The notes under the pieces were generated by a model. That model saw nothing but the letters and a program-made list of their open reading frames with translations, was not told the origin of the DNA and did not search any database. A stretch of DNA of 64,000 nucleotides from Owenia fusiformis (taxonomy: Eukaryota > Annelida > Polychaeta > Sabellida > Oweniidae). A program made the translations under genes and the position numbers. Positions 47,861 to 60,243 of this stretch are shown here, piece after piece. Positions within the stretch are counted from its first letter, which is position 1. Every line of letters starts with the position of its first letter. The stretch lies in assembly GCA_903813345.2 (NCBI GenBank), contig CAIIXF020000010.1:23417740-23481739 (forward strand), given 5' to 3'.

Positions 47861-48982
47861 TTAGATAAAATGTACAGTCAGAATGAGAAATAAGGCATAA
47901 ATAGCAGAGTAAGTGCCGCAGCTACCATTGTTGTAACCATAATGCTTGAATGATTTCATGATCTCCATAATATCTCCAGAGCCTATATGGTGCACTTCTT
48001 CCTCTTCGTTGACAGAACAGACAGACGGTCTTACTTGGGTAGCCATGTAGCACTTCTCATTTTCATTGTGAACCATAGCCTCTGTCTCGTGATGCATTTC
48101 CCCATTTCCGTGATGCGTTTCCTCAGCCGTTTCTTTAGTCCCATGATGCATTTCATCAGTTCCGTGATGCATAGCAGCAGTCGCATGATGCATTTCTTCA
48201 GTCCCATGATGCATTTCATCAGTCCCATGATGCATTTCTTCATCTCCATGATGCATTTCTTCATTCCCATTTTGCGTGTCGCCAATACCATGATTCATAT
48301 CACTCGTAGCCATTGTATTGGAACTCATAACATTCACGCTTGAATTCCATATGTTACCTTTCATACATCCGATCATGTAAGGGAATGACGTCAGGACGAT
48401 GTACTTATAAAACCCATGTGACATTATGCCATGGCAATTATCCAAATGATCATGCTGGATATGACCACCATCATCACTCAGAGCATTGCGCATTATGGGA
48501 TAGCCATCTATAGCCATGCCGATCACTTGTTCAACCTCACCATCCTTGAAGAGACATTTAGGGCTGGTGTGGTAGTGGTAGCCAAGTGTGGGAGTATGGT
48601 GCCCACCACATGAATCAAGCATCAATCTATTGTTGCCACCCATTACCTCACATCCCTTCTCTGTGAATGGACTTAGAATGGGGACTCCATTTACTGCTAC
48701 CCCTATCACTGCATCCATACTGCAGCCTCCAATTAGACATTCACCGTGGTTACTCATACCTGGGTGCAAGGGGATATCCACAACAAATCCTTGTGCACCA
48801 AAGCCCCTTGCTTCCTCCACCTGATTTGTGTGGATGGATAAGAAGCCAGATTGCATGGATGCTTTGACGTCGTGACAAGAATATAGATGGTGCACCTGTG
48901 CAACCCAGGATTCCCACTCAAGCTGTGACATCGCATTCGTCTGCTGCATCAAGAAAACCAGAATGAAGAATCTCAGAGCCAT
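47861..48982 (-). CDS. Secreted/GPI-type YHYH-domain protein with Met-His-His repeats
   Basis: A 373-residue frame. Residues 1-17 (MALRFFILVFLMQQTNA) are a signal peptide. The central domain, about 25-210, has the YHYH motif at 135-138 (GYHYHTSPKCL), preceded by IGVAVNGVPILSPF and followed by IGMAIDGYPIM and a HDHLDNCHG stretch: the layout of YHYH-family proteins, which I know by family name only. Even cysteine spacing suggests disulphides. Residues 243-298 are heptads of type EEMHHGT, with MHH at 243, 250, 257, 264, 271, 278 and 296 and THH at 289, a likely copper- or zinc-binding array. The C-terminus (NNGSCGTYSAIYALFLILTVHFI) ends in a hydrophobic tail after small residues, as in GPI-anchored proteins. 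The start ATG follows directly on a pyrimidine-tract acceptor (tttttttag|ATG) at 48983-48984. I infer an extracellular metal-binding role. Confidence 0.85.
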   Translation of the reverse strand: MALRFFILVFLMQQTNAMSQLEWESWVAQVHHLYSCHDVKASMQSGFLSIHTNQVEEARGFGAQGFVVDIPLHPGMSNHGECLIGGCSMDAVIGVAVNGVPILSPFTEKGCEVMGGNNRLMLDSCGGHHTPTLGYHYHTSPKCLFKDGEVEQVIGMAIDGYPIMRNALSDDGGHIQHDHLDNCHGIMSHGFYKYIVLTSFPYMIGCMKGNIWNSSVNVMSSNTMATSDMNHGIGDTQNGNEEMHHGDEEMHHGTDEMHHGTEEMHHATAAMHHGTDEMHHGTKETAEETHHGNGEMHHETEAMVHNENEKCYMATQVRPSVCSVNEEEEVHHIGSGDIMEIMKSFKHYGYNNGSCGTYSAIYALFLILTVHFI

Positions 48983-50365
48983 CTAAAAAAACGACAAATG
49001 AAAAAAGCGATAAAAAGATGTTATTTCAAAATGGACTGCATGGACTGGTCTAAATTTAACCAAATAACTCCAAAATGTAAAACTTTTTTTGAAGAATTGG
49101 GGCTTCTAGTCAATGATTCATGCCCATGTCCTAGAATTTCTGATCCAATTGTGCCACGCCCACTTTCTTCTATTTTCAGGGGATGGGGCATTCCAAAGGC
49201 ATATCAAAATACAAAATAGTATCCATAGTATTATCATCGTTTAATTATATATTAAAATGTCACACATATCTTAGAAATCGTCGCGTGAGAACCAGTGTTT
49301 CCTATGTGGACTTTTTGTGGTTTTGAGAAAATGGCGTTTAAAGTTCAACCATCTGTATCATCTGAACCATTTATGATACAAACCTGATTTTTTCTATAAC
49401 ATTGATACGGTAAAATGACAGCCATTCCGAATTAACGATAGTCTCAAGCAATGGTCCTGTGCCCACAACACAACAGGCAACAGCGTATAAAATAGGGTTG
49501 ATAAGTTTGAACGACTGCAAGTAACTATTAAGATGCATTAATTTTTATTTGTCCAAATAACATCCCAATCCATTAAATGATTTGAAAATCAATTTCAGAT
49601 ATTAATTTGTTATTTTAAATCTGTATACAACACACCTAAACCATCGCCAACGTACATTGACAAAATATACCACCTACATATAACTACGTAGGCCTAAACA
49701 TATATCTAGAGTTTAAACGCAAACTCGTTCATTTTGGACCTTATTACGTATTACAATATTCAAAGAGGTTGGCCACATGACTGTACGTAGACTCTCTTTA
49801 CGGAAGTCTTCTTACTTAGGTCAACGTACAGATAACCTGTCATCGTAAATAAAGTAATGCATGATTCTTTGCTAAATCTTCACCTGTCCTAAAATATGTA
49901 GTTGATTGAAAAACATATTTTCATTAAAATAATCCACAATGTTTGACGTCAGGGAAAGTATTTATCAAACAGAATGTGAAAATACATGTTCTATTCGGTC
50001 AGTTATATCTGGGTAGAGCAGGTGCTCGGGAATATCATGTTATCATAATTGTAATAAATAAATCATTTTATATATTCAATTAATTAGAACGTTAAAACTC
50101 TTTCCAAGAGAATGCTGCTTTTATTACATCGTAATTAGATATATTTCCCTCTGAATATTGCTTTTGAAACCCACATAGTAGTTTTCGCTTTTAATTAGCT
50201 ACTTTTGTCAATGTACAGAAAACTGTGCGATGGTCGATTTTGAAGAGGTACTTTTACACGATAGTAGATATATCAATAAATTATTTTATTAAATGATCCA
50301 GATCGTATGAAAATGATAATACAATACAGTAATTCAATAAAATTCAAAGAAAAATGATTTTTTAC
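48983..50365 (-). other. Probable first intron of the YHYH-domain gene
   Basis: Read on the - strand, the donor is atcag|gtaaaa at 50365-50364 and the acceptor is gtcgttttttt-ag at 48984-48983. The intron is AT-rich, with no coding frame or repeat that I recognise. Confidence 0.6.
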
Positions 50366-50487
50366 CTGATGTGTTGACTTTAAATACTTCATAAACGTTC
50401 TGGCATGTGTCCACTCCAAATAGATATGAAGACTGTCTTGTAGCACCAAACCATGACTAAGTAGGGAAATTTGAATGCCCTCACCTG
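50366..50487 (-). other. Probable non-coding exon 1 of the YHYH-domain gene
   Basis: It lies between the TATA box (50512-50519, predicted transcription start about 30 bases downstream near 50485) and the donor at 50365. It contains short upstream ATGs that do not connect to the coding exon in a long frame. The start coordinate is approximate. Confidence 0.5.
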
Positions 50488-50511
50488 GCCAAATAATGAG
50501 TAATCTACAAT

Positions 50512-50519
50512 TTTATATA
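50512..50519 (-). promoter_or_regulatory. TATA box of the YHYH-domain gene
   Basis: TATATAAA on the - strand, about 30 bases upstream of the predicted start of exon 1 and with a splice donor 150 bases further on. A strong TATA box fits a tissue-specific or inducible gene, which is inference only. Confidence 0.55.
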
Positions 50520-50524
50520 TGGGT

Positions 50525-51361
50525 GTCCCATTTGATATGATCAATAGAGAGCTTTAAACCGAGTCTCTTTCGAAATGCATCAAATCTCTTTTTTAAAACA
50601 TGCTTCAAGCCTGCATGAAGTCTTTTCTTTAACTTGCATTAAGTCCCTTTGACATTTACCAAGTCTGATTGACAAGAAATATGTCAGTTTTTAATCAACT
50701 TATCTAATCCTTGTAGATTAAATAAGGTTTTCGATAAAAGAAATAATTTCAAAATCAACATTGAACATTTTATATCAGCATTAAATAAGAATTAAATAGT
50801 GAGTGTGAATGAAAAAGAACTTCTATAATTTTTGTTTGTTTTATATCACCAAATACAGCTTTAAAAATCAGGAGAAATATCTGATAATACTAGTATGTAT
50901 GTCTGTATGTTGGGGCCAATCATAAATATATTTCTGTTTTTACTTGCTTGCTCTTGTGATTTCTGCTGACATAAAGCATGAAATGTTTTTTTATTGTTTT
51001 ACCCTAAACGCCCAATGTATCAAAAGACGCATCCTAATTATGAAGATGAGCTTCTAATTGGGTGAAAATAATATAACATAATTATATGCAATTATAAATA
51101 TGTTATGAAAGCTACATTATTAAAAACGTAAGCATGTTCAGAAGTGTGTTTTTCTTACAAATTGTTCATTGTGGGGATGTCATAATATTCTTATCTTTAA
51201 TAGTCTTATTCTTCCTGATCCTATAGAATAATCTTTTAAAAACAAACGAAATTGCAAAAGTATTTACAAATATATCTTGGAAAAGTATTGCTCATATTTA
51301 ATACAATAAGATAATTGAATGTGATCAATATAATCTGATCATAGTGCGAGTAAACAATATT
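50525..51361. other. Intergenic, nothing recognised
   Basis: AT-rich, with no convincing frame or repeat. Confidence 0.4.
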
Positions 51362-52379
51362 CACTGGGGGGTATCGTGATGCAACAACACCGTGTTGTTG
51401 CATCAAGATGGCCAGACTTCCGGTGATAGATTTTCGTACGATGTTTTGTTTTTCCAATTTACACCCATTTCTAGGACGAGTTGCTCAATAATCATACACA
51501 TGCAGTTAGCGCATGATCTATATTTTAAAAAACTGTCATTGGTATACATGTAGCATCATCAAGAAGCGATAAATTCGTGGTTTTAATTCCTCACTATTGA
51601 TGCAACAACACCACTCTGTTTCTTATCGATGATGCAACAACACCAATGTGCTGATGCAAAAACGCCAATATAATGTATCATTGAACAACAAGAGAAACTG
51701 TTTTATGTTCTGTTTACAGGTGTAGGTCGGGACATGAATAAAACGCGTGAGTCAGTGGTCCATGAACGAAACGTATTTTGTTTGGTTTCTTTGTCTATAT
51801 CAAAGTTAAAAGGATATACAAGGCAAACTAAATAAAGTACAGAATCCCCGGGAGGCAATCTCATTGATATTGTATCTGAAAAATAAAGATTATACATTTT
51901 CTAAATTAAATGCCCTTGATTTATCGTATGGAAATTGCTTACAAATAACTAATATAATTTTGGAAAGACAACAGATATCAGTCATTTTGTGTTATTAGTA
52001 CCTCAATTGAAATGCTCAATTCTGATTGGTTGATTAGCGGTTAAAATTATGTACTGTTGACCACTACTAGGTACTGTTGCCCGCTACTTCTGAAAAAAAG
52101 TTTCATGACGTCACAAAAAAACATGGAAGACGGACATTTTGTAAACGTTAGTGAAAATGACTTTACTAGGCGACAAGTATAGCAAAAATACAAATAGAAA
52201 CTTAAAATTAACATTAATTCACTAACGAGTACGCCGTGATGTGCCAAATACAGAGTTAAGCTACTTGCACTGTCTCCAGATTTTCTAAAAAAATATTGCT
52301 AACGTGGTTCGGAGAAAAGGTTGTGAAATGAAGCCATGCCGATTAATGATTGTCGTCTATATGTGTATTATTAGTTTAC

Positions 52380-52870
52380 TCAGACTAACAAAACAATTGT
52401 AGACCTCTCCATTCGATCAACCGTCAAAATCATATACCTCGACTGTAAACCTCGACCTTCGGTCTCTGTCAACAGTAGTTTTTCGTATACAGTCTCGGTA
52501 TACAATTTTGCCGGTTGACCTCTGGGGAGGTCAACAATTAAAAGTGTCCTCGACCTCTGGTCTTGATCAACAGTACTTTCAAGGTTTACAGTATCGGTAT
52601 ACAATTTTGCCAGTTGACCTTAAGAGAGGTCTACAATTGTATAATTCATATCCTTCAAATTATGATATTCTTCGGACTAACAAACAATTGTCAACCTCTC
52701 TATTCGGTCAACTGGCCAAAGTGTATACCTCAACAGTAAACCCTGAGAGTACTGTTGACCTCGACCTCCGAACTTTCAAGGATTACAGTATTGGTATACA
52801 GTTTTGCCAGTTGACCTCAATTGTATATTGTATATCCTTTGTTATCCCACCCAAAGTATGATGTCATGTA
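52380..52870. repeat. Degenerate repeat of 'ttgacctc..ggtcaac' units
   Basis: Phrases such as 'cagtNtcggtatacaattttg', 'ccagttgacct' and 'gaggtcaacaatt' recur three to four times, with inverted counterparts 'acaattgtNNacctctcNatt'. Open frames on both strands here (52380-52604 -, 52508-52861 +) come from these units. Confidence 0.75.
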
Positions 52871-53604
52871 TCAAGTTGAAGAGTTGTATACGCTGCTCAG
52901 GAGTTTACGCTATCCAGGAGTTGTACATCGTTCTCAAGAGTTGTGTACGAAGAGTGTTGGTTTAATGATATTGCAGTTATACCGCAATGCTATTATATAA
53001 AGGTTATTTACTGAGAGGGATTCAATATTGGTTTTATTCCGAGAGACAATATGATATTTCCCGAGGGTCCGGGATATCTGGGATAACTGTACCCCTATCA
53101 ATTTACCTTTTTGGGCCCTTAATCTTATCACTTTTGTTTACCTTTTTACTCAGTCGGAGAGAAGGAATCCAAAGAGAGCAATAATTGTACACGTGCGTCG
53201 TGCAAGATTTCCATTAAACGTGTAACTAAACGGCCTCTCTAATAAAGTCAATTAGACGTTTTTACACGTTGGCTCTCCAAATTGGAGGAGATAAAGAATC
53301 ATATCATATTATATCATAGATGAAGCAATCATCCCATCAACATAAGCTCACGAATGTCACAGTTAAACTGTTTTAGTTATAATTTGATAAACAGTGGTAA
53401 CGTACATCTACTAGTTCATCACTGTTCCACAGATGGATGACAGATAATTTCCAATAGCTCATCATGTTTACCGAGAACGAAAGATGTTTGTCCACCATTT
53501 TGAATGATACTAACTGGAGTCAGGGTCATCAAGCTATGGAACAGTGGTTTATGAAAATAGATTGGGTTACTAAAGCTTGCCATGTTAAAGGCGATTGAAC
53601 TATG

Positions 53605-54408
53605 TTACCCCCCTATCACACCAAACTAGTTCTTACCCGTTCTTGCCAGTCCTACGAAAATGCCGTAAAACGGGCTCAATCTGGCTGTGGTCGGGAAATA
53701 TGTCTGAAATAATTAGCTTCTTCGTTCTTAAACAGTCTTCAATACGTCCATCTCGTTCGCAGTTCGTTCAGGTCGCACCACGTCGGAGTGCAACGTCGTA
53801 GAACGCGTCCCTTAGTCTAGAAGGTCAACATGACCTGACTACAGAACGGTATGGTCGTCATCGAATTTTGAATCGATTCAAAATTCTAAAATCACATTCC
53901 CGTCTGAGAACGTTCATAAAGTTCGTAAATAGACCTTAGAAAGTTGCAGCTACGTTCATTCCGTTCGCACACAGTTTAAAACCAGTTTTGAAGAACGCAG
54001 TGGCAACTTGTTTGGTGTGATAGCTATATTTTTGCTAACTCGTTCATAAGCAGTGTTAAATACGTTCTTAATCAGTTTGCAATTAGTTCTACCTCGTTCT
54101 CAACACGTCCGCAGACAGTTCAACTCGTTGTTAAAACGTCCATAGTAGGATTGAAGTACGATGATTCCGTTCGTAGTACGTCCAGCTCGTCGTTAGGACG
54201 TTGTCACTCGTTCTAATTGTAGAACGTGACGACCACGAGAACATTTTGAGCATTGTCTAAGTTCTAGAGGACATCCCCGTTCGAGTACGTTCGATGAAGT
54301 TTGTAAATAGATCCCAAACGGTTCTTAGTAGGTCCAGTCCGTTCGTATACAGTTGAAGCCCGTTTTCGAGAACGCAGTGAGAACTAGTTTGGTGTGATAG
54401 TAGGGTTA
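53605..54408. mobile_element. Nested inverted-repeat element, ctatcacaccaaactagttc ends
   Basis: The ends ctatcacaccaaactagttc (53613) and its inverse (ending 54400) bracket about 790 bases rich in 'cgttcNtaNacNgttc' motifs. A third copy of the terminal motif occurs internally at about 53995-54033 (gaacgcagtggcaacttgtt, tggtgtgatag), so the element may be a tandem of two units. Confidence 0.8.
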
Positions 54409-55284
54409 TAGAACAACGCCCAGTACATTATAATATTTAAAACTATAAATTTTGGGAAATACATATAAAGGATCTTCGCCCGCAGGACGTGTATTTTGAA
54501 TGCCTTGAGAAGAACGCAAATATGGGTAATGGGTAACGGTGTTGCAATAGTAGCATTTAAAAATCTGTTCCTCTCGAGATTTATGGTCTTCTGAAATTAT
54601 ACTATTAATTGGTGTTGCTGCATCATTGCTCAAATCTAGAGGGGTGTTGTTGCATCTTCGGTTTGGTGTTGTTGCATCAATAGTGAGGAACTAAAACCGT
54701 GAACTTATTGCTTCTTGGTGATGGTACATGTATACTAATGACAGTTTCTTTAAATATAGATCGTGCGCTAACTGCATGTGTATGGTTATTGAGGAACTCG
54801 TCCTAGAAATGGGTTTAATTGGGGAAACAAAATATCGTACGAAAATCTATCACCGGAAGTCTGGCCATCTTGATGCAACAACACGGTGTTGTTGCATCAC
54901 GATACTCCCCAGAGTGCTTCGAATTTTTCACCCAGAATGATGCCTCCTACATGTAGTTCCGTTTTCCTTGATCTTGAACCAGTTGGTATATCTTCCCCAT
55001 TGGTCTCTCCCAATGCCTCGACTTTTAACAGATATATCACTCAAGCCAAGAAAGCTAGCCAGGAAACTCTTTCATAATAGCCAAATTTCTTTCTACTATA
55101 GAAACTATTTTAGTTATTATTTATACATGGCAGTTGGTTATTGTAGTTGAACATATTTGGCTATAAGTGAAGGTCATGCCTTTGGTCACAACTAAAGAGT
55201 ATCAACCTACCTAAAAAAAAATAGTTGCATTTTTATAGCAAATCAATTTTTACTGATTAAAATTGCATTTTCCACTGAATGCCT

Positions 55285-55745
55285 ATACAAGGGCCGATCA
55301 AATCGTTTCTTACAGTTGGCTCTAGATTTTATGATAAGATGAGCTGGATGCTCAAACTTACATGAGACAGGGTAGTTTAATAATTCTAAAGTAGTTTTTA
55401 TGTTCATATTCATTCTCCTTCAAATTGTTCAACCCCAGTTGCATTGCACTTCCTATATCTGTCCACCCAATCCAAAAATAGGTTTAAGGCCTTCGTATGA
55501 GAGGTTGTAAACTATGTCAGTAAATTTACAGAACCACAATTCAGCAGATTTTTTATATATAACGCCACTTCACCTAACTTAATCATTGAAAATATGCATG
55601 GACTCTGTGACTCTACCAGTAAGCCAATTTATATGAAACTCATACAGTTTCAAGTAAACTTATTATCCTGTCTCATGTTTGAGCACTCAACTCCTCTTAT
55701 AAAATCTAGAGCCTACAGTAAGAAACTATTTGATCGGCCCTTGTA
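55285..55745. repeat. Inverted repeat, ~80-bp arms
   Basis: gggccgatcaaatcgtttct..gctctagattttat (about 55291-55375) is inverted at about 55660-55740. The + frame at 55594-55980 overlaps the right arm, shows no domain and is not called. Confidence 0.75.
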
Positions 55746-56169
55746 TAAATCAAAATGCACATCTCCGTCACATCACGCTTTATCAGTGAATTTGCAACCC
55801 CAGCATCATCCTGGTAATTTATTCTCAGATGTAATCAAATCTTCTTACTTTATTTACCCCGAGATGAACAAAATATCAATTTTTATATATGTTTATAACA
55901 GTTTATCATATATTTTTCATTTATTGTTCACAATCAATTTTAATAATAACTATACATCTCATAAACAATTTTCAAAATAATTTCAACAACTTTAATCTGG
56001 AATGAAACAATCAGTCAACAATTCATTTATTTTATAAATAAAAGTAAGTTGGTCAATTGACCTAACTATTAACTAAAACCAGATGAATACATATAGCTAT
56101 CACTAAAACCAACAACATGGGACAACTCTCAAAAAGGTAATCAATACAAAACAAGTAACAAGGCATTAA

Positions 56170-56530
56170 CATGACAAAATGTCACCACCTAGTTGCACAC
56201 AATATTATTAGTTCAATCTTAAGTCAGGTTTGAACTTCTGAGAACTTGTAGATGATTTTGAAAAAGAAAATTGGTCAATTTGAAATCAAGCAAAGAGAAA
56301 ATACCCTTTTCACCTTTTTGTGACCTTGATAAGGTCATTGAAGGTTGAATCTTAAATCTAAAGTCAGATTTGAACTTCTGAAAACTTGTAGATGATCTTG
56401 AAAAAAAATTGAAGTCAGTCTAAACAGTATTTGTTAAGTAATTGGAAGTTGTAAGAATTTGTTATAGACACCAACCAGTAATTGCCAACCACCGATCACC
56501 AACCGCCAATCACCAACGACATCAAAATTC
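56170..56530. repeat. Reverse-orientation partial copy of the 41487-42775 element
   Basis: It begins 'ggcattaacatgacaaaatg' plus tcaccacct (the inverse of about 42752-42780), then has single units with 'cttgtagatgattttgaaaa' and 'gtcagatttgaacttctg', and ends with 'ccaaccaccgatcaccaacc', the inverse of the 41540-41605 section. One or two units replace the eight of the other copy. Confidence 0.85.
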
Positions 56531-57215
56531 GGAGTATACAAAATAACTCATAATTTGCAGTCAACAGACTGTTAAAACCCATATTTATGTAAATATTACA
56601 GTTTGAAATAAATTCTTCATATAGTTTTATGCCTCAGTTACATTTGATCTACGGCACCATACGGCGGCTGTAGCTTCCCAAATTTGAGAGCAGCATAAAA
56701 TAAGCAGAATGATGAAGATTTTCAATATCAATTTTGTGATGATACAGCCACCATAGACCAAATGTGACTGACGCTTTAGCAGTCTGGCTGCAAAAATATT
56801 TACAAAAATATATAACATTAAAACATTTCATTTTCAGTATAACTAATATTACTAATATGATCATGTCTTTGAAAAAAGATTTCTATTTGAATAACAATCC
56901 TTCCTAACACTTTGTCTAAGAGAACAATATAACAATGGTTAAAACAAATTATTTGTTGCTCACATTTTATACACAAACAAACATAACAAATATACTATAT
57001 GACTGGGTATATACAACTAAGAAATATGAAAAATATTCAATTCTTGGTTAAATATATATGTGTAACTACTAATCATGTTTGAACTTAAACATTTATGTAT
57101 CAGTTAACAAACATTTAAGTAGACTGTATGGAAGTACAATATGTGTAAACTATATGTACAATTACATTTACATGTAAGTATAAGTCACTTCTGACACCTT
57201 CCAAACATGTGTCCA
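56531..57215. other. Intergenic, nothing recognised
   Basis: AT-rich with no gene or clear repeat. Confidence 0.4.
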
Positions 57216-57221
57216 TGTCAA

Positions 57222-57392
57222 TTACTGCATATATGCATGTCAATTACTGCACATATGCATGTGTGCATGTCAATTACTGCACATATGCATGTGTGCATGT
57301 CAATTACTGCACATATGCATGGGTCCATTTCATTTACTGCACATAAGCATGTGTCCATGTCAATAACTGCTAATATGCATGTGTAAAACTAC
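57222..57392. repeat. 30-bp tandem repeat, ~6 copies
   Basis: The unit is about tgtcaattactgcacatatg plus catgtgtgca. Confidence 0.85.
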
Positions 57393-58690
57393 ATTTAACA
57401 TTTATGTATCATATAGATGAAGCAAAATGGCATGGGCAATGCATTAACTACACAGAAATTATTTAAATCACTGATGACACATGAAGTACAGGGTTATTTA
57501 GAGACCAAACATTACAAGTAAAGGGAGAAGCGAATCTTTTAACCTCTACCAAAACTAACAACTGCTCTGCAGGTGTTAGTTCAAAATGAGTTGTCTATAG
57601 AACAGCACATATCATTTATTTTAAATCACTAAAAACCTATATAGGAGATCGAGAGTAACATGATGGAATGTTAAAAAAAGATGGACTGGAAATATACATT
57701 ATTAATACATGCTAAAATGTACAGCATAGGAGTTCAAGGAAAAACAGTGAGAACAAGTCAGTTGCGTTCAGGTTAACATTAAGGATGAAAGGGGTCAATG
57801 TGAATTTAAAAATTAATCATGCTTCATCTTCATAACACAGAATAATCATCTACATGCATAATTGTAGAGGTCAGTCATGTAAATATTTACAAACAAATTC
57901 ATATATGATTGATCAAATATATAAACATTACATGATGTATACATGGTGTCAAGGGCATAATCCTCCCCTTAGACTACCTCATATCACAGCCAACCATTCA
58001 TTCAAAAGACATTGAATATTATGCTAATTTTGATGTTAATTGAAGAAGTCTTTACAGGTACTCTTGACACTCTGTAGAATAACACTATACATAATTCAAA
58101 AGTTGTCACATTAATCTCAGCTATGTAAAAATTGTGTTCAATAAATGCAGCAGTAAGTTGTTTAAATTGAGCAATAATTTTTAATAAAAATTTGAGGTTT
58201 TTTGGTCACCCAGTCAGCCTGTACATTTCTGCATTATTCATTATAACCTAATGTTCTTTTGTAATAAACATGTAAAACTGGTTTGATAATAATAATAACA
58301 AAATATGCCCTATACACATTAGTTATTTTTGAAGGACATTTTAGATGTTCATGACATTTAAATGTGAATTTCTCATTGAAACCAATATATGTAGTAAAAT
58401 AATGAAGTGTAAAGTGATCTAAAACTCGCATTTCAAGAGACAACATTCATAAATATCTCAAACATTTCAAACATCAAACCTACAGTCAAATGAGAATATT
58501 CAACACTATAAGCACAGGGCCTTTATGTGTTGAATCATAAAAATTTCACTTCTAGTTCAAACTGAAATATGCACCAATTGTCATTTTATTTCCCCTACTG
58601 CTAAAATTAACAGCCTTTAATTGGTTAATTGGTTATCTGCTAATGTTGCATCCCATTTATCACTTTAATTCAACAGTCTCCTCCTGCTGT
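57393..58690. other. Intergenic, nothing recognised
   Basis: AT-rich; no domain-bearing frame or repeat seen. Confidence 0.4.
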
Positions 58691-58693
58691 AAT

Positions 58694-59698
58694 GCTCCTG
58701 TACACATGATCCCTCCTGTACACATGATCAATCCCATATACATGGTCACTCCAGTTCCCATGATCACTCCTGTACACATGATCACTCCTGTACACATGAT
58801 CACTCCTGTTCCCATGATCACTCCTGTACACATGATCACTCCTGTTCCCATGATCACTCCTGTACACATGATCACTCCTGTACACATGATCACTCCTGTA
58901 CACACGATCAATCCTGTACACATGATCACTCCTGTACACATGAACACTCCAGTTCCCATGATCACTCCTGTACACATAATCACTCCTGTAAACATGATCA
59001 CTCCTGTACACATGATCACTCCTGTTCCCATGATCACTCCTGTACACATGATCACTCCTGTTCCCATGATCACTCCTGTACACATGATCACTCCTGTACA
59101 CATGATCACTCCTGTACACACGATCACTCCTGTACACATGATCACTCCTGTACACATGATCACTCCTGTTCACACGATCACTCCTGTTCACATGATCCCT
59201 CCTGTACACATGATCACTCCTGTTCCCATGATCACTCCTGTACACATGATCACTCCTGTTCCCATGATCACTCCTGTTCCCATGATCACTCCAGTTCCCA
59301 TGATCACTCCTGTACACATGATCACTCCTGTTCCCATGATCACTCCTGTACACATGATCACTCCTGTTCCCATGATCACTCCTGTACACATGATCACTCC
59401 TGTACACATGATCACTCCTGTACACATGATCACTCCTGTACACATGACGACTCCTGTTCACATGAACACTCTTGTACACATGATCACTCCTGTTCCCATG
59501 ATCACTCCTGTACACATGATCAATCCCATATACATGATCACTCCAGTTCCCATGATCACTCCTGTACACATGATCACTCCTGTACACATGATCACTCCTG
59601 TTCCCATGATCACTCCTGTTCACATGATCACTCCTGTTCCCATGATCACTCCTGTACACATGATCACTCCTGTACACATGATCACTCCTGTACACATG
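58694..59698. repeat. 18-bp minisatellite, ~56 copies
   Basis: The unit is atgatcactcctgtacac, with a common variant in which gtacac is gttccc. Because 18 is a multiple of three and few units carry stops, several frames on both strands stay open across it (432 codons on +, 341 and 167 on -), including a + frame of repeated MITPVH. I treat these as a consequence of the repeat, not as genes. Confidence 0.95.
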
Positions 59699-59954
59699 CA
59701 GTTTTATTTCTGTTCAAACACGGGTAGGAACAGATATTATGTCACTTTATATGTGTCTTTGTTCAAAAATTGTCTAAAAATGCCACATTTTTTGTCACTT
59801 CCTGTTTTGTCATTTCCTGTTAAGTACCACTGCACCTTAATGCATACCATGTTTGGCCTCATTGTGCTTGTGTACCATATACAGATTCATTCTGCTTGTG
59901 TACCATTAATGGCATTGTTGTGGGCTTGTGGGACTCAATGAGCTGAATGTTTAC

Positions 59955-60080
59955 AATATTATGAACTAATTGTGTTTGATATGCACCATCTATATATTCA
60001 TTGTATTTGATATGTACCATCTATAGATTCATTGTGCTTGATGTGTACCATCTATAGATTCATTGTGCTTGATGTGTACC
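59955..60080. repeat. ~36-bp tandem repeat, 3-4 copies
   Basis: The unit is about gtaccatctatagattcatt plus gtgcttgatgt. Confidence 0.8.
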
Positions 60081-60243
60081 GTATATGGACTCACTATGTT
60101 GCCGCTTATATTTAGCTAAAGTTGAGGCCAATTCTCCCATCATTCCTGAAAATAAGAAAATTCCAAAATGCTAGATATGGAGAGAAGTAATTGTGATGAA
60201 ATTGGGTATTATTCTCAACTATAATTAGCTACAATGTAGGTGT

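Larger units (their letters stand above)
51362..54916. mobile_element. 3.5-kb inverted-repeat element with GATGCAACAACACC motifs
   Basis: The ~310-bp arms (51362-51670 and 54615-54916) begin cactggggggtatcgtgatg (left) and, inverted, cactctggggagtatcgtga (right). Each terminus has a 27-base palindrome made of gatgcaacaacac and its inverse (left copy 51378-51404). Further copies of gatgcaacaacacc occur inside each arm (about 51599, 51630; inverted near 54640 and 54665). CACT termini recall CACTA elements, but no target duplication or transposase was found. The inside holds other repeats and the nested element at 53605-54408. Confidence 0.8.

Noticed and set aside
51362-51670. CRISPR-like spacing of GATGCAACAACACC motifs
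   Set aside because: Spacing is irregular, copies are inverted in the opposite arm, and the context is an animal transposon.
55594-55980. A 128-codon + frame
   Set aside because: It overlaps an inverted-repeat arm and ends in AT-rich low-complexity sequence; no domain.
58643-59941. A 432-codon + frame and - frames of up to 341 codons
   Set aside because: They are produced by an 18-bp repeat whose length is a multiple of three. Non-repeat flanks are short and have no domain.
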